Shown here: positions 1-12,247 of the stretch, one piece after another
Numbering within the stretch: the first letter of the stretch is position 1
Layout: the number at the start of each line of letters is the position of its first letter
NCBI GenBank assembly: GCA_036346375.1
Contig: CM070515.1
Span: 12,608,423-12,672,422, forward strand
Length of the DNA stretch: 64,000 bases
Source: Guadua angustifolia
Lineage: Eukaryota > Streptophyta > Magnoliopsida > Poales > Poaceae
Direction of reading: 5' to 3'
Translations under genes and position numbers: made by a program
The notes under the pieces: model-generated
What the model was told of the DNA's origin: nothing
Seen by the model: only the letters and a program-made list of their open reading frames with translations
The model's database searches: none

Positions 1-2409
1 TCGTCCTTGGACAGGGTTCCGAGTCGCGTGCGCACCCTTCAATCAAAAAGTGGGGTCAAGATCGATGTAGAATACTGTATGCGGCGATCTGTATAATTAA
101 TTCTAGATAATAATTAATCTTAAGTTAATTACACTGATTCGAACAAGCCCGATAATTCATTAATTAACATATCATTTCAGAGTGTTGCAGCATAATATTA
201 ATTAAAAATTTTAAAAAACTTTATTACATTCCAAACACAATACCTACTTACAATCCTCCACCTATCATATTACATAATTTATAACAAAATTCATTACAAT
301 ATTTAATTATACATATACTCTAGAGTATGGAGGCCTCTACTGTAAGAGCCTTTACTCCACCCAGTCCTCTGGATCATTCTCTGCCTCCTCATCATCCAGT
401 TCCTGCGGTGATTATCTAGCCATTATTTATCGAAGCATCCATAGCAATCAGAGTCTAAGAAAAAAGGGAATAGCCAAGAGTGAGTACAAAAATGTACTCA
501 TCAAGCATTAGTAGGAATTATGCAGTTATGAATTTTATCTTCCGGAACTATTCCCAGTTCCATTCCTCAAAACCATACCTCAATCCAGATACCAAAAATA
601 GGTTTTATTAATAAGATCTTGTGTTTTGGTTTTTAATTCGAGAAAATGCTACTAGCACTTGTAGATGAGAGAGCTTCCGTAGCCTTCAATCCAGGAGACA
701 AGCATGAATTTATGATTTTGACTCTGCGTAGGTTTTGTATCATTTTACCCATAGCGAACTCAATATCCGTTGAAAACACAGAACGTTTATCGCTACTTTG
801 GTGTTTAAAATCTCCAACCCTTACCCTTTCCAGTTATACATTTCTGGTCTAAGGGCACTATGATCTAGGTTAGCCACTTGTACCTTGCCACAACAATTAA
901 GGTACTCATGTCCCCCCCCCGACCACTTACCAGTTATGCTACAACTCAATTCAGATGTACTAAGACATTGGGGGAACCAGTTGATCTCTGTCACGACAAT
1001 TAGAGATACTTATCTAGACTTTAAATATAGTGCCAAATAACCATTACCGATTATCACCGTGTCCTTCACTGGGCATCCGATAATACCAGTTTAATACATC
1101 ATGCATATCCAATGTGAAGATTAAACACCATCATAGAACAACCTTTTCTAGTTGTTTCCACATACTATGGTTGATATTAAATTATAGCTCATTATTCGAG
1201 TGTAGTGGTTTAAGCATTATGTTATATCCTTATGTAGAGGGTCCCGCTGGCAAAACATGGCACCCTCTACCCACCACTTAACAACTCACACTGACCACAC
1301 TCGTCGGTTGAGTCAAAATCACGATCACAACTGCATCTGTAATTATTCCAATAAATTGATTTAGATTTTATTTAAAACATCATTTTACCATGCACCAATG
1401 ATACTAGATATATTCTAAATAAAACATTAATATCAAAATAAGATGGTCATGGATTACTTGTCTGGATTTTGATCAAAATACTCGTCTTCACCCGACGACT
1501 TATCTGTTGTTCGATTTTATTTGTTTCACGAAATTACATAAATATCATATTTAGTGATGAATAGATTTTTGTATGTTTTAAATCATCCAACGTGCTCATC
1601 TCGTTATTATGAGATTTACAAAATTAGCTTTGTGATTTCTAGAGTTTTATTCGATTTTATATGGTCGCGCTTAATTTAATAGCTTAACCGGCTGATATAA
1701 TCATTTTTAGTAGATTTCAATAGATCTGATGGATTTTAAATTATTCACAGAGACAGATAATTAGTTTAGCTAATTTACTCAAATTTATTTTTTTTGATAA
1801 TTTATTAACTACGGTTGATTTATATGACTTTTAGTACACGATTGGTCTTATGATTATTTTTCTGCGATCTAGAAGCAAATTTTGTGCATTTTAGAATTTT
1901 CAAATTTTTCTTACTTTTCTTTTTTTTTTCTTTTCCTTTATCTCTTCTCCTCTATTTCTTTTCTTCACTTACCTATTCTCTCTCTTTTTATCTAGTCAGA
2001 TCTCTGGCCAAAGAGCTTCTTCTAGCTCTAGCCAATCCTCATTTTTCCCCATTTCTCACTCTTGCTCCTACTTTTCCTGCTCTCCCCTATTTTGGTTCCA
2101 TCTATGGCCGATTAGCCTAGTCGTCGGCTCGGCCGGCCTTGCTGTCGCCGCGGCTCCAGTCTCCCTTTGCACCACTGCCATGGCTGTTGACCTAGCCCGC
2201 CACTCGCGCGTGCACACGTGCCTGCGCACGGTGGTCCGTGCGTCTGCGGTTTGGCCTCTTTTGATTTTTGGCTGATTGAACAAACTCAGCAATGTGGTTT
2301 TGATACTAGGGTTTGGAATACCCAAACCTTATGATGATTTTCTATGGTATCAATCTGTTATTTGCATACTGATTTGCAAACTAAAAATGGTAAGAATTAT
2401 GTGGTCCAT
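1..2409. other. AT-rich intergenic DNA, possibly an old antisense LTR
   Basis: No gene is recognised. Near 470-510 the sequence GAGTACAAAAATGTACTC sits in a context like the reverse complement of a motif in the ~3 kb gypsy-type LTRs further right (around 15070 and 38320). Part of this stretch may therefore be an old LTR in minus orientation, cut by the window edge. A pyrimidine-rich tract (about 1900-2090) and a short GC-rich island (2105-2260) are present, but neither carries a convincing ORF with known motifs. Confidence 0.3.
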
Positions 2410-2455
2410 GAAGATTTCGACTAATCTAATCTGAAGATTTCGACTAATCTAATCT
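2410..2455. repeat. Perfect 23-bp tandem repeat, two copies
   Basis: The unit starting GAAGATTTCGACTAATC occurs at 2410-2432 and again immediately at 2433-2455 with no mismatch by eye. It lies in intergenic DNA and has no visible function. Confidence 0.85.
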
Positions 2456-3096
2456 GAGACTACTAATTTCCTTTTCTTCTACTCACTCCCTACCGCCATT
2501 TGTTGGCTATTGTGATCACTATTGCTATATACTAGCAATTTGATGCTACTGAGATGATAGGGATTGTGTGGGTACCTGAGACTGGAAGAAAAAGAAATAT
2601 GGTACAGGTTATGATTATAGTTATGTGCTGTATAAATCAGCAAAGCACATCATCTATATAACTATATTGTTCAAAATCTTGAATTCGAGTATATTTGAAT
2701 TCAAGTAGCAACGCGCTTTCAATCTGTCCCCCCGGCTGGTAGCCGCTCCGCGCATCTTCCGCCGTTTGCAACACCTATTGCACCCGCGTCTGGCTCGTCG
2801 CCTCGCCGCACGAATCTCGCAGATTCGCCATCGACCCGCGACCGCTCAGTCGACTGTCGCCCGCTAGAAGCCGTGCGCGGCCGCCTCCAGCGCCGCACGA
2901 AGCAGCACGCCCGCCCCAACAAGCTTGAGGTTTTTGCCTGTAGCAATGCCTGGGTTGGCGGCGCAGTTAGCTTCTCTGGCCCAGAAACGTGGATGAGCCC
3001 AGAAGGCCACGAAACCGAACCAGGCCGGCCAAAACAACTAAATGGGCCACCGACAATGGCTTCTGGGAAATATGCGGAAAAGTTTCTAAAGTACTA
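2456..3096. other. Intergenic, with a GC-rich island
   Basis: AT-rich sequence up to 2710, then a GC-rich patch (2720-3060). The ORFs in the patch are short, lack recognisable domains and occur on both strands, as expected of GC-rich non-coding DNA. A decayed exon or promoter remnant cannot be excluded. Confidence 0.4.
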
Positions 3097-3354
3097 CTCC
3101 CTCTGTTCCAAAATATAGGGCATATTAGAATTCAGAAAAGTCAAATTACATAAATTTTGACTAAGAATTAATTAAATTATGTGCATGTTCAATTTACAAA
3201 AGATATATCAATTGATTCATATTTCACTTATCTTTCAATTATTGTTGGTTTCATAACAATTCATAATATATTATAACAGAAATTAATGGTCAAAGTTTAC
3301 TTCAAAAAGACTTTTTTGAATTCTAATACGCCCTATATTTTGGAACGGAGGGAG
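3097..3354. mobile_element. Stowaway-like (Tc1/mariner) MITE, 258 bp
   Basis: The left end starts CTCCCTCTGTTCCAAAATAT. The right end is its inverted counterpart, ending ATATTTTGGAACGGAGGGAG. TA flanks both ends, as expected for a Stowaway target-site duplication. The interior is AT-rich and non-coding, and a 258-bp length is normal for the class. Confidence 0.88.
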
Positions 3355-3356
3355 TA

Positions 3357-4440
3357 ATAAGCTCAAATATCCGGATTAGAATATTCTTGCAGAAAGCTCC
3401 CTCGCGGATTAGAGATTTATGGCGGATATTTGCATCAAATTTGGGTAAATCAAAATTTTGAACTATAAAAAACCCAAAATATTTAGGTAAATCAAAATAT
3501 TTCGAGAATTTGATTCAAGTGGTTTAAACTATGCTGTTTTAAGTAAATCAACTTTAATCACTAGAAATTCTGAAATTTCTATAAAAAAATCCCAAAAACT
3601 GAATATTTAGGTATGTGAGCTTCCGTAATTTTGTGAAAACTTAGACTTAGTACATGTTTGGAAACATCATATTTTTATGGTTTCTTTTCATCGCATTGTG
3701 TGTTTGGGCAGTTATTTGTGGGATTTTTTATAGCCAGTTAATTGTGGGGTTTTTTTATAGTTCAAAAATTGCTAAAATACATAATTAATTACTCTGGACA
3801 CATGGTTCTTGGTGTCCTCGGGTACGAGGCCCGGAGCAATCTTGGGCATGAGGTCCCAGGTATAAGGATAATTCTAGAAAAGATCTAGGAATTTAAGAAA
3901 ATTGCCTACTGAATAAATTAAACTAATCTTTACTATTTTGCACTCATTTCATGCATTCAAATAATTATACTAGTAGTAAACCTGTAGAAAAGTGCATAAA
4001 AATGTAGGATAAGTTAGACATCACTAAGAGGATCTATAATTGTCTTGGATGGTGGTAACCACCTCACGAGCACTAAATATTGATATTACACTCACATCTC
4101 TTAGTCAAGCTACGGTGCAAGGAGTACCTTCACTCACCGCAATGCGGGAAGTAAGGCCACATGTGCCATCATGCAAAATCAATTGTGCTCTTGTAAGCAC
4201 AAATATGATCATATTCTCTTTTCAGGAGCAGAGCTTAAAAAGATGGAGTTACCTTACGATGAGATTGAGTTCAACGGATATAAAGGATAGAAATATGCTA
4301 TTTGCTGCTATTCCATTTGTTTGTGCATCAAGTCCGAAGAAGATCTCGCTCGGTAATGAGAGTTGTAGATTCGTAAAAGAGGATCAGAGTATTTAGCGCT
4401 ACAAAAGACAAATAGCCAATGAAAGAAAATGGCTATATGA
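3357..4440. other. Intergenic DNA, nothing recognised
   Basis: AT-rich sequence without recognisable coding, RNA or transposon termini. A 118-codon ORF at 4040-4396 has no motif I recognise and no clear splice or start context, so I do not call it a gene. Confidence 0.5.
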
Positions 4441-6700
4441 GATTTTCTCTTTTTTCCAACCTTTTGGAGTAAACATAAGGGTACCCGAGCATCGAAAGTG
4501 CCGGTCTAAGTTCCCCTCCAGGCTACAGGGTAAAGGGAAGGCACAGGTTCAGAGTGAGGGTAGCCGACCATGAGGATCCTGCCTTATCTAATAGCAGGTA
4601 TGCTTCTAATATCTGGGTGTCCTCCTTACACACTGATTGATATAGTGGCCATGCAAATCAACCAATCATATCAAGATGGATCCAATGGGTGTGATTTTTG
4701 TTTGTATTGATCACTTACCCACGCTATAAGAAGAAGGGCGTCATGGAAGAGTTTGGGGTCCAAAGCCACACCTTCTTTCCCCCATCCATAGGAACAGAGG
4801 TCAGGAGGGGATTCATCCAAGATAAGAGCTTTATCTTTTATAGAATTCCATTATTCTATTCCGAGAAATCCGGACTACAATCTTCAGACAGAGGGTCCCT
4901 TCGATAAACTACTTGTCTCATTGGGAATACCCTCTTATGGAGAGCTAGATTCCGTAGTGGAGTTGACTTAGCTAAATTAGCAACTTATCGATCTGCTGTA
5001 GCTTTTGCAATAGGGAGTTTACCTTGCCAAGGCAAGAAGGAAAGATAAGCTTGAATAGGACCATCTGAATCCAGTAGGATATCAAGACAGTTCAACTCAT
5101 CCACAATGTTCTAATCAAGGTTTTCCTCCATTCCAGCCACATTCTGCCCCTTAGCAAGATGGAATGGATAGAAGGTTAAGGTTATTGTGTGTTGATTTAG
5201 GGCTGTTTGGATCCATTAGCTCTAATAGTTAGCTGGCTAATGACTAATAGCTGACTAACTATTAGCTGGCTAATTATTAGCTAGGAGTTGTTTGGATCTA
5301 CTAGCTAATAGGTGGTTGGAAATTTGGTTGTGGGTGCAAATATCCATTGTACCCTTGCATTAATTAGCCAAGCATGGGGGAAAGGGGCCTACGGTGAAGG
5401 GGCCGAGAGTAAATTGGTCTTTTAGCCATCTATTAGCTGAAATTAGTAGGGGAGAACCAGCTAATGAGATAACTATTAGCTGGGTTGTTGGCTAACTATT
5501 AGCTGGGCTATTAGTCGGGCTATTTGGATCCATTTCAGCTAATTCTAGCAACTAACTGTTAGTGCTAATGGATCCAAACATGACCTTAGTTAGGACTTTG
5601 TCTCCCTTTCGTTATCTTCCGCCCCGGGTGGATGACCTGTGGGAGCTAAGTCGAAGATCTCGGTGTCGTCGTGAGTGGTTGATAAACAGCGATTGCAGTT
5701 TGATTTAGGGAGTCCCAACCCTGTGAAGCTTAACAGACAAAGAAAACGATAGAGACTTCCGGGTATAGGGTGACGACCTTAATGAATCAAGTACTCAAAT
5801 CTTGGTTTTTGCAAGAGTTGCATTCTTATATGCAACTATGAATTACTCATTGAATGGAATTTCGCACCGAAAACTTTTCTAGGAGAAGTTCGAATCCATT
5901 CCATTCAGATATTGATTGGTCTTGGTTTGACATGGTTTACGCGTTACTTGAGTCAACCAATGAACTACACTATCTGCTTCAACAATCTAAAAATAGAATA
6001 TACTAGAACGTCACTCAATAAAATAGTGCCACTAGTAACTGACGTTATTTCAAATGGTGCAATATCTATTTTTTTAGTCCCCTTGTTCCTGAGCAAGAAA
6101 ATAGATGCACGTGCTAACGCGCAATGGATTGAGAGCACCTAATAGGGATTGGCATCTTAGTTTATTTGCTTTTTTTCTCCCTGATGAAGTGGTGCGAGAA
6201 ATTTCAACTGTACCAATTCCTAGAAGCATCTGTTCTGATACTTTCGTAAGGGAGAGCAGTCAGTCCCCACCAAGTGTGCGTGCCATTGACTCTTTAATGG
6301 TTGAAACCTACTTAGTTCTCATTTTTATTGTTATACAAGAAAAGAAGGATTTGTATTTAGCCATTGCGATTGAGAGCTACTGCCGAGACGGGATTTGCAT
6401 GCTGTAACACTTGCTTGGCCTCGCTGCCACTGCCGAGACGGGATGGAGGTGTCTCGTCATGATATCCGCTGCCATAGTGTGGTGCGTCCTCTTTATTGCG
6501 GACTAGTCTTCGCGTTTACTAGCGTAGGTAATCAAATCAATCTGCTCGGCCAAATCTTCTCCTGGGGGAGCTTCTCTGCTTTAGTGCTATAATAAAAAAC
6601 GGCACTCACAATAGGGATTATATTCCTCAATACCGGTAAAATACCTCCAGTCACCAAGATCTTTCATTCTGAACTATTTCTAAAGGTGTGAAAAAAGAAA
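4441..6700. other. Organelle-like tract, candidate nuclear mitochondrial insertion
   Basis: Base composition and texture change here. The sequence is more balanced in GC and lacks the repeat signatures seen elsewhere in the window. Phrases such as CCCCTCCAGGCTACAGGGTA (4516-4535) and the 4700-5190 stretch look like plant mitochondrial non-coding DNA. This is an impression of style, not a match. The ORFs inside (for example 5912-6142, 6105-6407) have no recognised domains. A Tourist MITE at 5200-5585 interrupts it. Alternatively it is unique intergenic DNA. Confidence 0.35.
5200..5585. mobile_element. Tourist-like (PIF/Harbinger) MITE, 386 bp
   Basis: The left end starts GGGCTGTTTGGATCCATTAG and the right end is its inverted counterpart, ending GCTAATGGATCCAAACATG plus ACC. 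The 3-bp target duplication TTA is present at 5197-5199 and 5586-5588. The interior is full of short CTAATAGTTAGCTGG-type repeats. It is non-coding. Confidence 0.85.
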
Positions 6701-7084
6701 GAAAAATCCCATTTAAAAATGCCTACTTTTTTAATGTTATAAACATAGACAAAAAATAACCATACCATAAGCCATATAATAAACAAACAAGGAATGATCA
6801 CATGAGCTCTTTCTGAATCCAGCTTCATTCACCCATCAGAATTCGATCATTGCCACACTAGGAGAAAGGTATATAACTTCTCAGGAGGCAAAGAAAGGCC
6901 TTATGTTTAGATTCATTTCCTTTATTGTCTAGGGCTTGGCTTATCAGAACTGATAGGATAATTCCTTGGGTTAGGTTACTCTGCTCCCTACAAAATAAAG
7001 AGCACCCTTTTTTCCTATGTTATGTCAATATTGATAGATAAAACTTCCATTTATTTATTGAATAGACAGATTGACCGAGAATAC
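6701..7084. other. Intergenic DNA, nothing recognised
   Basis: No ORF, RNA gene or transposon terminus could be supported in this AT-rich stretch. Confidence 0.5.
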
Positions 7085-7520
7085 CATAGCTATACTTTAG
7101 AGCTTTTGGGATGAGAAGTCTGCAGTAGACTATAATCCTATCATGCACCGTATTTTCTATCAACTAGGCTATGTAAGCAGGCAGTTTACTAAACATGACA
7201 TGATTGAGAAGCCTATGTCCACCTTCTACCCCTAGAAATTTGAATTTACAATAGCAATATCATCACACCAACTATGCTGACTATTCTGAATTGTTCTCTG
7301 CCTTGCTAGCTGTGGAGAAGTAGAGTGACCTCCTCATGAAGAATCACACTACTAGTGTCATAGTAAATACACCTGTTCAAGAAGAACATGCAAATACTCA
7401 TAAGAAAGGGAATGCTCATAGTCGCAGAAAAGGATATGGGTAGAATAGTGGAAGGGAAAGAAAACATGTGCATTTAGAGTATGGATAAGTCTAGGGGAAG
7501 GTATATCAAGACCCATAGTA
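7085..7520 (+). pseudogene. Decayed copia-type gag remnant
   Basis: Conceptual translation across several stops around 7240-7480 resembles the C-terminal half of plant copia gag proteins. It has a tyrosine-rich stretch, then a segment resembling FSALLAVEK-SDLLMKNH, then a basic RRKGYG-type tail. Homologous gags have an E(K/Q)xxELLMKNH motif followed by a basic, glycine-rich tail. No start codon, protease or LTR can be attached to it, so it is a stranded fragment. The call rests on motif memory only. Confidence 0.4.
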
Positions 7521-7753
7521 ATCTCGTTGTTAACCTTAACTATGATTAGATGCCATTACCTACATGAGTTGCATTATTAGTTTAGATATAGTTCATGTAG
7601 AAACTGGTTATGCTCATGTAGAGTAAGTTATTAACTTTTGCTTTAGATTGAAAACTTCTGCATTAAATTAATGTATTTCCTATAATGACGGGGAAACTTG
7701 GTGAAAATGGTAGAACTTATCTATTGTATAGGATTTCTTACCTTACCTGTCTG

Positions 7754-9139
7754 TAGGGGTGCAATCGGTTCGGATAGTTTCCGTCCGACCGACCGACCGG
7801 ATGTATTCGGATCGGATTCGGATAGTTATTTCGGATAATTTTCGGATTCGGATTCGGTTTCGGATATTTTTTTTCAGATTCGGATTCGGGAGATTCCTAT
7901 CCGTCGGATCGGTATATTCCGAGATGATTTTCGGATAAATCCGGAAATTTTTACTCGGATATCCGAATCTTACCGAAGTATCGAAGCGTCCCCAGGCAAC
8001 AAGAGAGAACAAAAGGGGAGCTAGGCAGCAAGAGAGAACAGAGGGCGACAGCCCGAGCCTGGCGTCGGCGGTAGAGGCGGGCCGGCCGTGAAGCGGTGAA
8101 GCAAGAGGGTACCCTCGCGCACTTATGGGGAGGCTCAGCAATAGATGGCATCGGCCGGAACAAGGCTCCCACCGAGTGCATACGGCAGAAATGGCGCCGG
8201 TCAGTTGAGAAAACTAAGAAAGATGATTGAGCTCAAATTGATTGGAGATTAAGCATCAGTGAGGTCGGTGGATTCATTTTTCCAGCTTAGTTTGATCGGA
8301 GGTCAGCCAAGGTGAACCGCCACCATGCGCCGCACTTGGAGAAGAAGGTGCGCCGTGGTGGTAAGGTTTTGAATGATTTCAACTAAAATTGAGGAAATGG
8401 ATGAGTTTAGGTGGTCTCTAAGATGCTTCAAGCTGAATTGATTGCGTAATTACTCACTGGTTTACTCGATTGGGATTTTTGCCTTGAGTTCGGTTTTTGG
8501 AGACAATGGCAGCAGAAGGGCATGAGCACTCTGGAATGGCTTGGCGGCTTTTATAGCCGAGTGAGGCAGAGCAAGGTTGGATTGGGCATAGGATCGTTGC
8601 GGTCAAGATCGCTCGCTTGAGATTTTCAGCATTCAATGGCGTAGGGCATGGCTGTGATCGGCGCAGTGGCAGGGCATGGCATAGTGGCGCCGTCTGGCTG
8701 AAAAAGGTGCGGAACGGCCGAGGCATGGCGAAGCGGCAATGCGAGATATTATTTACATATTGTTGTTGAAAAAGTTGCTGAGATATTATTTATATATTGT
8801 TCTTTCTTTCGTAACTTTTCATTATGTGTATCTTTGAAATTGAATGGACTTTTCCAACTTTATTGGACTACTTGATTCTGTTACATTCGAATTCATACGA
8901 TTGATCAATCAGTGTTATATGTGTTCTTTATGCGGTATCTATTTTCACGCTATATCCGATAAAAATTATCCGGTACCGTATCGATTTCGTTCCGTATTCG
9001 ATTCGAATCCGCAACCGATATTATCCGCGCCGTATTCGTATCCGGGACTATCCGAATCCGATTCCGAATCCGACAAAAAATATGGTTTAGAATATGGAAA
9101 GAGCGATATCCGACCGAATCCGAGCCGATTGCACCCCTA
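7754..9139. mobile_element. Non-autonomous hAT element, 1386 bp
   Basis: The left terminus is TAGGGGTGCAATCGGTTCGG and the right terminus, reverse-complemented, reads TAGGGGTGCAATCGGCTCGG. The 8-bp target duplication CCTGTCTG lies at 7746-7753 and 9140-9147. Both subterminal regions are dense in TCGGAT motifs, probable transposase-binding repeats. The GC-rich interior (about 7985-8750) differs in composition from the ends and might be captured host sequence, but I cannot identify it. No transposase ORF is present, so it would need a partner element. Confidence 0.92.
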
Positions 9140-9147
9140 CCTGTCTG

Positions 9148-11627
9148 ATCCTCTCCTAATAGCACATCTTACCTATAGTAAATGCTTGCTAGTAGCATCT
9201 CCTACATGTAGTAAATTCACTAATCTTGTATAGAATAAAATTGTGAATTGTTACGCTTGACATTGTAACTAACTATCGCCTTTTCCATTAGAAATAATTA
9301 TTGAAAAATGTGCTCTTGAGATCCACTAAACCTCAATTAACTATGTATGCTATTTATCCACTAGTTTCTTGTGTGTATTCATTCCTTAGTAGGCAAAAGG
9401 GAAATAGAATTGCCTGGCAAAATGTGAACAAATGGAATTCATTAGCCTTATATTGATCTCCAAAGAGCCGTTTTTGGCCAAGAAAATAGTATCCTCATTC
9501 AAGTACAGAATAACTTACACCCTGAGACTTGAAGTCTATATGATTCTTTATGTCATTTCGTAACTCTATAAGCTGAAAGCTACAAGGTATACGTTGGCTT
9601 CATGCCAAATAAAATTGTACTCTAGTAGATGTATGACGGTAATATTTTGCTAGAAGAATCTTTGTTGATTTAAAGAAAATGTATAAACAAGCACTATCCC
9701 TCGAATTTTTATGGTTGACATGAAAATGGAGAGGAATTTGGGCATGAGAGGTAAATTTAATATGAAGAGCCATAAGAATAATGTGAAAAACAAGATCCAT
9801 GGTAGGCATAATGGTATATCCTAGGTCAAAGGCGAAGCAAAATAAGCCCAAAGTGATTAAGTAATCTAAATTATTTAGGAGATTAGTGAATTATGTAATG
9901 ACTGTCAGTATCAAGTAGAAACAAAGAATAGCACTCATGTTATCATGTTAATGGCCATAATATTGGTAGCCCATGGTGGGGCGATTGATTCATACATTCA
10001 TCGATACGCCAGCTACTTGAATGTAGCTGCATACACAAGCTGATACCTCTGTGCCACTTAGTCATCACCTGCCACTACACAGGAAGTGCAACCGCTTATT
10101 GCAATGCAGGAAGAGCTATTGCTCACTACACATGGCGCATACCGAAGTGCACTAACTCATTGGCCATGACAAATGCATATTAGTAAAAGCGGTCAAAAAC
10201 TATATCACCATTGGCAATCATATTATTTTCAGGAGCAAAAGTAACTTCCAAATAAAATATAATGACCTATTGTATTATAACGATCCACAATGATCTAAAT
10301 TGGCCATATTTACTTTCATTACAAATATAAGTTAGCCATATTGTTTATCACCCGCTTAACTAAATTGTCATATTCCTATAGAATAATCAATATTCCCGTC
10401 TAATAGATAATCTTTGTGGATGATTCAATAATATATGTATTCCAAAAGAAAACCTATTATTTTATGCAGATTAATTATTATTAATGTTTATGTTCCAGTA
10501 TCGTATTATTTTCTTAAAGAGCATCTTTATATTATGATGTTAGAACATGCTAATTGTGACCATAAGAAAACACATTGCATAATTATAAAACTAGAAGTTT
10601 AATGACCCAAAATATTTTAGTCATGGTATGAGTAATTGAACAAAAATTAGGCAAAGAATAAAAAGCTAGACAATGGTACAAGTCCACTGACCTTCGGACC
10701 CGTATAGGATTTTCGTCATAGGAAAAGAGCCAACTAGGAGTTCAGGATAACCTACAAAATTGTAAGGATAATGAAGTTTTTCATACAACTGCATTGATAA
10801 AAGTCTATCTCCTGCATTAGAGAAAACATACTAACATTAGAGAAGATGGGAGGTCACCACAGTTAGTGAGGAAGCAACATTGTTGAGTTGGTCAATGTCG
10901 AATAAGAGAAACGTGCGACATGGGACAAGCAGAAATCAAGCATGTATAACATTCTACATGTATATATATATAGACATGAATTCATATGAATCAAAATAAG
11001 GAGCAAAAAACTAGAGTAGAGATGGCGCTATAGTATGAAATAGGCTTGGGGACTGGTGAGAGTGTGATGGTCCCTAATAAGGATAAGCGACAATTGTACA
11101 TGTAAGCATGTTGATGTCACAACATGCAATATTAAGTAATAATTGGAGAGAAATAGAAGATAACTATACGATAGAGTATTTCATTAAAAAAGGTAGTAGC
11201 TAAGAGGAATAGATCAAGAATTGGGATTGCTATTAGAATTTAAAGTAAAAAAGTTGTAGGGCGATCAATAAATGATAGAAGACATACAGTGTGAGAAAGA
11301 TAAGTTCAAAGTAAGTTGTCCATGATGCATTGGTGTATATATAAATAATGTACTCTAATACCATGTAAATTAATCGACATATTATTTGAAATTAAATAGA
11401 GGTACATATGTTACATATATTTTGAAAAAAAAGTTCTTGATAGACAAAGAATAAAGATATATAGTTACATAATCTATACAAGACGAAGAGTTACTAAGTT
11501 TCTAAGAACCCAACAACTTATTATTTCCAATAATTTTCCTCCATCAAGCGATATGATCGATGGAAGTGAGAGGTCATAATTCAGACATTCCAGACGGCAT
11601 GATTGACTAGATTAACAATAAAGAAAT
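9148..11627. other. Intergenic DNA, nothing recognised
   Basis: About 2.5 kb of AT-rich sequence. ORFs are short (the longest is 83 codons on the minus strand at 9600-9851) and show no recognised motif. No LTR or TIR pair was found. Confidence 0.5.
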
Positions 11628-11783
11628 AGGATAATTAATACCATACCACTTTAAAGGTTACCACTTCAAAAATATCACTCGTTGTTCAAATAACATACAG
11701 GTTTAGGGGCCATACATCATTGAGACAATTAGTAGTACTTCCTAAAATGCCAGAAAATAGAGTGGTATAGCATGAATTATCCC
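11628..11783. mobile_element. Small MITE, ~156 bp, TA-flanked
   Basis: The left end GGATAATTAATACCATACC and the reverse-complemented right end GGGATAATTCATGCTATACC form an imperfect TIR of about 22 bp. TA is found just outside both ends, which suggests a Tc1/mariner or similar family. The interior is non-coding. Confidence 0.65.
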
Positions 11784-12004
11784 TAAAAAAATTTAGGTAT
11801 CAGATAAAAGGGACTAAGATAGGATCGCGTGAAAGAACAATTCCCTTTGGTGAAATGATCCATTCCCTAACTAGGAAACTGGGAGGGGAAGAATTGGAAA
11901 TTAAAGCCAGCGGTGCAACTCGCCGCAGGGGCAATCTCGTCATCTCCCTTCTCCTCAGACACCACAATTTACAAACTACACACTGTACTAACCAGCAGAA
12001 TATA

Positions 12005-12199
12005 TGTTAGAGTATTATATTATTCTGTTGTATGGTTAAGATTATAGCCTTCTATATTTGTTCTAACTATATTTGGATAGATTAGATTAGATCAAATCTA
12101 TTGTAACCTTCCATACTTATCCCTAGAGGATGTATATATACAGAGCCAATCACCCAAGGAGGTGTATGGCCAATTCCATCTATTCCTCTCTCTTCTACA
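12005..12199 (+). repeat. 5' LTR of copia-1
   Basis: 195 bp, TG...CA termini. It differs from the 3' LTR at three sites: one in the first 10 bp and two around the GATCAAATCTATT stretch. It contains a TATATATA stretch near 12132 that could act as a TATA box. Confidence 0.93.
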
Positions 12200-12211
12200 G
12201 GGTATCAGAAG
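12200..12211 (+). promoter_or_regulatory. Primer-binding site of copia-1
   Basis: GGGTATCAGAAG immediately follows the 5' LTR. It matches the TGGTATCAGAGC complement of the initiator tRNA-Met 3' end apart from small changes, as in most plant copia elements. Confidence 0.8.
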
Positions 12212-12247
12212 ATTAGATTGGATCCTGTTCTTCCTTCCGCTGCTTTC

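Noticed and set aside
4040..4396. 118-codon ORF as a gene
   Set aside because: No recognised motif, no codon bias typical of the region's genes and no splice context; left as unannotated.
7743..8181. 132- and 76-codon ORFs at the left end of the first hAT element
   Set aside because: They read through the terminal inverted repeat and TCGGAT subterminal repeats, which are non-coding.
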